The translations under genes and the position numbers were made by a program. Below, in pieces: positions 60,644 through 64,000 of a stretch of 64,000 bases of DNA; the first letter of the stretch is position 1; each line of letters starts with the position of its first letter. This DNA is from Pseudoxanthomonas sp. PXM02 (GTDB lineage Bacteria; Pseudomonadota; Gammaproteobacteria; Xanthomonadales; Xanthomonadaceae): contig NZ_JACVAK010000001.1 in the NCBI RefSeq assembly GCF_014851805.1, forward strand, positions 682,001 through 746,000, given 5' to 3'. The notes below the pieces were generated by a model. That model did no database searches and was not told the DNA's origin. It worked only from the letters and a program-made list of their open reading frames with translations.

Positions 60644-61366
60644 TCAACGACGGGCGGGCTTGCCGGCCGTCAGTTCTTCCTTGGACAGGAAGCCGTCCTT
60701 GTTGGTGTCCAGCGCATCGAACCGTTCGGCGAAACGGCCCTTGTCCTTCACTTCGTCACGCGACAGACGACCATCCTTGTTCGTGTCCAGCCCGGTGAAG
60801 CGCTCGTCCATGCGTGCCTGTGCACGCTGTTGGAACTCGGCGCGGCGGGCGACATCGGCCTGGTCGATCTCGGCGCGGGTCAGCTTGCCGTCCTTGTCGG
60901 CGTCGGCCTTGGCGAACCATTCGTCACGACGCTGCTTGCCGCGCAGCTCGCGGTCGGCGCGATCGATCACGCCGTCCTTGTTGGCGTCCATCGTGTCGAA
61001 GCGGGCGGCGAAGCGCGGATCAGCGGCGGCTTCCGCCTTGCTGATCCGGCCGTCACCGTCGGTATCGAGCTTCTTGAAGCCATCGCCGTGACGCGGGCCG
61101 CCATGACGGCCATGGCCGCGCATGCCCTTGCGTTCCGGGCGTTCGTCGGCGGTCAGCTTGCCGTCGCCGTTCTTGTCCAGTTCGGCGAAACGCTCGGCCA
61201 GGCGCGGATGCGCGGCGGCCTCGGCCTTGTCGATCACACCGTCGCTGTTCTTGTCGAGGCTGGTACGCGCCGGCTTCTGCGCATCGCCAGCCTGCGTGGC
61301 GGCGAACGCGGATCCGGCGCCAAGGGCGGCCAGCACGGCCACGAAAAGCAGGGTCTTGCGGTTCAT
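60644..61366 (-). CDS. Periplasmic protein with seven EF-hand loops
   Basis: A 240-residue protein with signal peptide (cleavage after AFA, residue 22). Seven canonical Dx[DN]xDG calcium-binding loops start at about residues 38, 64, 101, 127, 155, 194 and 220, for example DKNGDGKLTADE and DTNKDGFLSKEE. The odd number and regular spacing suggest internal duplication. Loops 2 and 3 are separated by a Gly/His-rich linker (GMRGHGRHGGPRHGDG). It would bind calcium in the periplasm, as buffer or sensor. Homologues in xanthomonads are EF-hand proteins of unclear role. Confidence 0.88.
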   Translation of the reverse strand: MNRKTLLFVAVLAALGAGSAFAATQAGDAQKPARTSLDKNSDGVIDKAEAAAHPRLAERFAELDKNGDGKLTADERPERKGMRGHGRHGGPRHGDGFKKLDTDGDGRISKAEAAADPRFAARFDTMDANKDGVIDRADRELRGKQRRDEWFAKADADKDGKLTRAEIDQADVARRAEFQQRAQARMDERFTGLDTNKDGRLSRDEVKDKGRFAERFDALDTNKDGFLSKEELTAGKPARR

Positions 61367-61498
61367 CGTGTTCTCCTGAAGGTGCGGCGCCACCTGCGCC
61401 ACTGACACGGAAAACGCGCCCGCACCCCGGCGGTTGACGCGCGGACGGGCGCGTTCAGCCAGCGGATGGTCGCGATCCACGCGACGGCGGCCCCGCAG

Positions 61499-61504
61499 TA
61501 TGCT
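61499..61504 (+). promoter_or_regulatory. -10 box giving a leaderless start
   Basis: TATGCT ends 6 bases before the ATG at 61511, the same hexamer and spacing as in front of creB and rlmJ. No ribosome-binding site is present. A partial -35, TCCACG, lies 17 bases upstream. Confidence 0.45.
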
Positions 61505-61510
61505 GACCGC

Positions 61511-62095
61511 ATGCCCCTTCCCCTCGCCCGCGCGCTGTCGATCTTCGGCCACCCGATGCTGGTGCTGCCGATGGCCGTGCTGGCGATCGTGCTGATGCAG
61601 GGCGACGGCCGCACGGCTCTTTGGTCGGCTGCAGGCTTCGGCGCGTTCGGCGCGCTGGTGATTGGCTACTCCTGGTGGCAGGTGCGCCGGGGCCGCTGGT
61701 CGCATGTCGATGCCAGTGCCAGGCACGAGCGCAGCGCGTTGAACCGCTTCCTGCTGGTGGCGCTCACGGCGGGTGCCGTGCTGATGGCATGGCGCGGCGG
61801 GCAACCCCTGTTCGCGCTGGGCCTGGCGTTGTCCGCGGCGATGATCCTGATCGCGATGCTGACGGCGCGCTGGTGCAAATTGTCGCTACACCTGGCATTC
61901 GTCGTCTTTGCGGCCTGCCTGCTGCGCGAGTTGGGAACCGTGTGGATGCTCGTCGCCCTGCTGTTCGCGGGCGCCGTGGCGTGGTCGCGGCTTGCATTGC
62001 AACGACATACCCATCGTGACCTGGTCGCCGGCGCCGTGACAGGCGCGCTCGCGGGGCTCGCGTTCTGGCCGCTGGCATCGCGCTGGACAGGATGA
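61511..62095 (+). CDS. PAP2-like membrane protein
   Basis: A 194-residue protein with about six membrane helices. It has a reduced form of the PAP2 phosphatase motifs: [12 protein letters not shown] (resembling the K-x-S-x-H variant of PSGH) and [16 protein letters not shown] (SR-x5-H-x3-D). It may be a lipid phosphatase of a divergent PAP2 branch. Its stop codon is one base from the bpt start, so the two are cotranscribed. The message is possibly leaderless. Confidence 0.65.
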   Translation: MPLPLARALSIFGHPMLVLPMAVLAIVLMQGDGRTALWSAAGFGAFGALVIGYSWWQVRRGRWSHVDASARHERSALNRFLLVALTAGAVLMAWRGGQPLFALGLALSAAMILIAMLTARWCKLSLHLAFVVFAACLLRELGTVWMLVALLFAGAVAWSRLALQRHTHRDLVAGAVTGALAGLAFWPLASRWTG

Positions 62096-62096
62096 C

Positions 62097-62819
62097 ATGG
62101 GCGAGAACACGCACGCCATCGACGACCTGCGCCTGTTCCACACCGGCGAGCATCCGTGCGGTTACTGGCCCGACCGCGTCGCGCGCGATCTGGTGCTGGA
62201 CCCACGCGATCCCCGCCTGCCGCAGTTGTATCCGGATGCGTTGGGCTGGGGCTTCCGACGTTCCGGCGACATCGTCTATCGACCACATTGCCGGCAGTGC
62301 CGCGCGTGCGTCGCCGTGCGCATCCCGGTAGCGGATTTCACGCCCGATCGCAGCCAGCGTCGCTGTGCGGCGCGCAATGCGGGCGTGGATACGCGAATCG
62401 TGGCGGCGCTGCGCGACGAAGAGCACCTCGCGCTCTACCGTCGCTATCTCGCGGCACGACATCCTCTTGGTGGCATGGACGATCACGGCGCCACCGAATT
62501 CGACCAGTTCCTGGTCGGCAGCTGGTCGCGTGGGCGTTTCGTGGAGTTGCGTGAAAACGGACGCCTGCTGGCGGTCGCAGTGACCGATGTCATTCCCGGT
62601 GCACTCTCTGCCGTTTACACGTTCTACGATCCTGCGATGGAGTCGCGCAGTCTCGGCACGCTGGCGATCCTGCGCCAGATCGAATGGGCGCGTCGCGACA
62701 GCTACACGCATCTCTATCTCGGCTACTGGATCGATGGCCATCGCAAGATGGATTACAAGCGTCGCTTTGCTCCCCTCGAACGCTTCGACGGGCGCGGTTG
62801 GATCCGCGCTGATTTGTGA
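62097..62819 (+). CDS. bpt: Aspartate/glutamate leucyltransferase Bpt
   Basis: A 240-residue member of the arginyltransferase-like (ATE) family. Conserved Cys are in [10 protein letters not shown] and [17 protein letters not shown], and the GNAT-like C-terminal half includes [22 protein letters not shown]. Bpt transfers leucine from Leu-tRNA to N-terminal Asp or Glu of proteins, marking them for ClpAP degradation by the N-degron route. Start follows directly on the PAP2-like gene. Confidence 0.95.
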   Translation: MGENTHAIDDLRLFHTGEHPCGYWPDRVARDLVLDPRDPRLPQLYPDALGWGFRRSGDIVYRPHCRQCRACVAVRIPVADFTPDRSQRRCAARNAGVDTRIVAALRDEEHLALYRRYLAARHPLGGMDDHGATEFDQFLVGSWSRGRFVELRENGRLLAVAVTDVIPGALSAVYTFYDPAMESRSLGTLAILRQIEWARRDSYTHLYLGYWIDGHRKMDYKRRFAPLERFDGRGWIRADL

Positions 62820-62833
62820 TTCGTTACATCACA

Positions 62834-62852
62834 CTCACGCGCTTAGCGTGAG
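62834..62852. repeat. Hairpin after bpt
   Basis: CTCACGC-GCTTA-GCGTGAG, a perfect 7-bp stem 14 bases after the bpt stop. It is not followed by a T-run. It may be a weak terminator or 3' stabiliser. Confidence 0.45.
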
Positions 62853-62955
62853 ACACAAATGTAAATAGCAACTTCGTGATCGAGCACACAGAATGTGCCG
62901 CCGATGCGCACCTGCATCGGCGCTGCAACATCACATCCAATCGTCTGGAGCGCTC

Positions 62956-63357
62956 ATGAAGTTCAACATTCTCGCCCTTGCGGCACTGACCACCCTGGCC
63001 CTGGCCGCCTGCAAGCCCGCCGATGACGCAGCACCGGTTGCCGACGCGCCGACCGTCGAGGCCCCCGCCGCCTCCGCGGGCGTCGAAGTCGACGCGGCGC
63101 CTGCCGAGGTTGCCGCCCCGACCGACACCGTCGACGCCGGCACCGGCGTTCCCGAGTGCGACCAGTACCTCGAAAAGGTCTACGCCTGCATCAGCGACAA
63201 GGTGCCGGAAGCCCAGCGCGACATGATGAAGCAGGGCATCGAGCAGTCGAAGGCCGGCTGGTCGGCCATGACCGACAAGACCGCACTGGCCGCCCAGTGC
63301 AAGACCGCGATGGACCAGGCCAAGACCGCGTATGCGGCGATGGGCTGCGCGTTCTAA
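62956..63357 (+). CDS. Small lipoprotein with four-Cys domain (DUF5339-like)
   Basis: A 133-residue lipoprotein: lipobox LAAC (Cys19), an Ala/Pro/Glu/Asp-rich linker (residues about 20-64), then a helical domain with four Cys (VPECDQYLEKVYACISDKVPEAQRD…AAQCKTAMDQAKTAYAAMGCAF). The Cys pattern and helix lengths resemble DUF5339 proteins. Function is unknown; it is likely anchored to the outer membrane with the disulfide-bonded domain in the periplasm. A strong terminator follows. Confidence 0.78.
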   Translation: MKFNILALAALTTLALAACKPADDAAPVADAPTVEAPAASAGVEVDAAPAEVAAPTDTVDAGTGVPECDQYLEKVYACISDKVPEAQRDMMKQGIEQSKAGWSAMTDKTALAAQCKTAMDQAKTAYAAMGCAF

Positions 63358-63390
63358 GCGTTCCACCGGGCCAACTCGTCGTTAGCCTGC

Positions 63391-63420
63391 GGCGCCCCGG
63401 TTCTCCGGGGCGCCTTTTTT
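63391..63420 (+). terminator. Rho-independent terminator
   Basis: GGCGCCCCGG-TTCT-CCGGGGCGCC followed by six T. A perfect 10-bp GC-rich stem with T-run, 33 bases after the lipoprotein stop: the clearest intrinsic terminator in the window. Confidence 0.93.
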
Positions 63421-63425
63421 ACGCC

Positions 63426-63443
63426 TGTCATGCTGACATGACA
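63426..63443. promoter_or_regulatory. Inverted repeat before the EEP gene
   Basis: TGTCATG-CTGA-CATGACA, perfect 7-bp arms with a 4-base spacer, ending 10 bases before the ATG at 63454. It could be an operator or a translational hairpin. Confidence 0.4.
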
Positions 63444-63453
63444 GAATCCGCGC

Positions 63454-64000
63454 ATGCGTACCCTCTTCCTTCTGCTCACGATGACCCTGGCCGCCTGCAG
63501 TTCTTCCACCACGATGGAGGCGCCCGCCGGTGGCCAGCCCACGGCGCTCCGCGTGGCGACGTACAACACGTCGCTGTTCTCGGACGACGTGGGTGGCGTG
63601 ATCCGACAGTTGGAAGGCGACGACACACATGCGCGCAAGATTGCCGCGGTGCTGCAGAAAGTGCGGCCGGACCTGGTACTGCTCAACGAGTTCGACTACG
63701 ACGACGCACATCGCGCCGCCGATCTTTTCCAGCAACGCTATCTGGAAGTCGCCCAGCCCGGTGGTGGCGAGCCGCTGCAGTACGCCTACCGTTACCTCGC
63801 GCCGGTGAACACCGGCGTGCCCAGCGGCCTGGACCTGGATCGCAACGGCTCGGTCGGCACCAGCGGCCGCGAGCGCGGCAACGATGCCTGGGGCTACGGC
63901 CTGCACCCTGGCCAGTACGGCATGCTGGTGCTGTCGCGCTTCCCGATCGACGACGCGCAGGTACGCACGTTCCAGCTGCTGCGCTGGAGCACGATGCCCG
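63454..64000 (+). CDS. Endonuclease/exonuclease/phosphatase-family lipoprotein (partial, 3' end missing)
   Basis: The frame is open from the ATG to the window's end. It starts MRTLFLLLTMTLAACSSST, a lipoprotein signal with Cys15. Then come LRVATYNTSLF and RPDLVLLNEFDYDD, the first two motifs of the EEP (exonuclease III-like) superfamily with the metal-binding Asn and Glu, and GQYGMLVLSRFPI. Secreted EEP proteins act as phosphodiesterases, DNases or sphingomyelinase-like enzymes. About 182 residues are visible; the catalytic His is beyond the window. Confidence 0.85.
   Translation, partial: MRTLFLLLTMTLAACSSSTTMEAPAGGQPTALRVATYNTSLFSDDVGGVIRQLEGDDTHARKIAAVLQKVRPDLVLLNEFDYDDAHRAADLFQQRYLEVAQPGGGEPLQYAYRYLAPVNTGVPSGLDLDRNGSVGTSGRERGNDAWGYGLHPGQYGMLVLSRFPIDDAQVRTFQLLRWSTMP

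Noticed and set aside
1-64000. tRNA or rRNA genes, prophage or integron structures
   Set aside because: Intergenic gaps are short and no tRNA-like cloverleaf, rRNA segment, integrase or attachment duplication was recognised by eye; a covariance-model search would settle the RNA question.

Overview
This window looks like a chromosomal segment of a high-GC gammaproteobacterium, most likely a member of the Xanthomonadaceae such as Pseudoxanthomonas, Stenotrophomonas, Lysobacter or Luteimonas. That placement rests on gene content and style: tight packing, GC-rich third codon positions, CreBCD, Mfd, RlmJ, RlmKL and Bpt, a PauR/PuuR-governed polyamine locus, and intergenic hairpin repeats of REP type. 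No rRNA, tRNA, CRISPR array, phage or insertion sequence was recognised, and no stretch longer than about 300 bases lacks a gene.

Layout. Positions 1-6350 hold a DUF922 protein, a glycosyltransferase/PAP2 pair, a membrane protein with an XRE regulator behind a repressor-like operator, a nitrilase/GNAT pair and a secreted metallo-beta-lactamase-fold protein. Positions 5943-10002 are the creB-creC-creD operon plus a small hypothetical gene, with a Cre-tag-like site in front of creD. Positions 10028-23574 are mostly housekeeping: rlmJ, a DUF808 protein, mfd, an HD-GYP protein, a phospholipase-D-type lipid synthase, two pirins, aquaporin Z and small secreted proteins.

Positions 23672-48233 form a large polyamine-utilisation region. 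Putrescine/spermidine uptake is encoded by two PotF-type binding proteins with PotGHI. Two gamma-glutamylpolyamine synthetases, an oxidase, an aldehyde dehydrogenase and a gamma-Glu-GABA hydrolase give the glutamylation route to GABA. A putrescine-pyruvate aminotransferase gives the transamination route, and a succinate-semialdehyde dehydrogenase feeds succinate to the TCA cycle. A beta-alanine:pyruvate aminotransferase, alanine dehydrogenase and a CoA-acylating semialdehyde dehydrogenase would turn the spermidine-derived C3 unit into acetyl-CoA and recycle alanine to pyruvate. A PuuR/PauR-type regulator sits between the two halves, with a shared 8-bp word in both divergent promoters. Inserted in this region are a diguanylate cyclase, a bacteriohemerythrin with a perfect FNR/Anr box, and an MFS transporter.

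Positions 48266-64000 hold a serine hydrolase, a stand-alone response regulator paired with a CheX-type phosphatase, rlmKL, an ABC-F ATPase, small enzymes, tesB, and then the most unusual item: two tandem ECF-type sigma factors, each fused to a multi-pass membrane domain. These are followed by a seven-EF-hand periplasmic protein, a PAP2-like membrane protein, bpt, a small lipoprotein, a clear terminator, and the start of an endonuclease/exonuclease/phosphatase-family lipoprotein that runs off the window.
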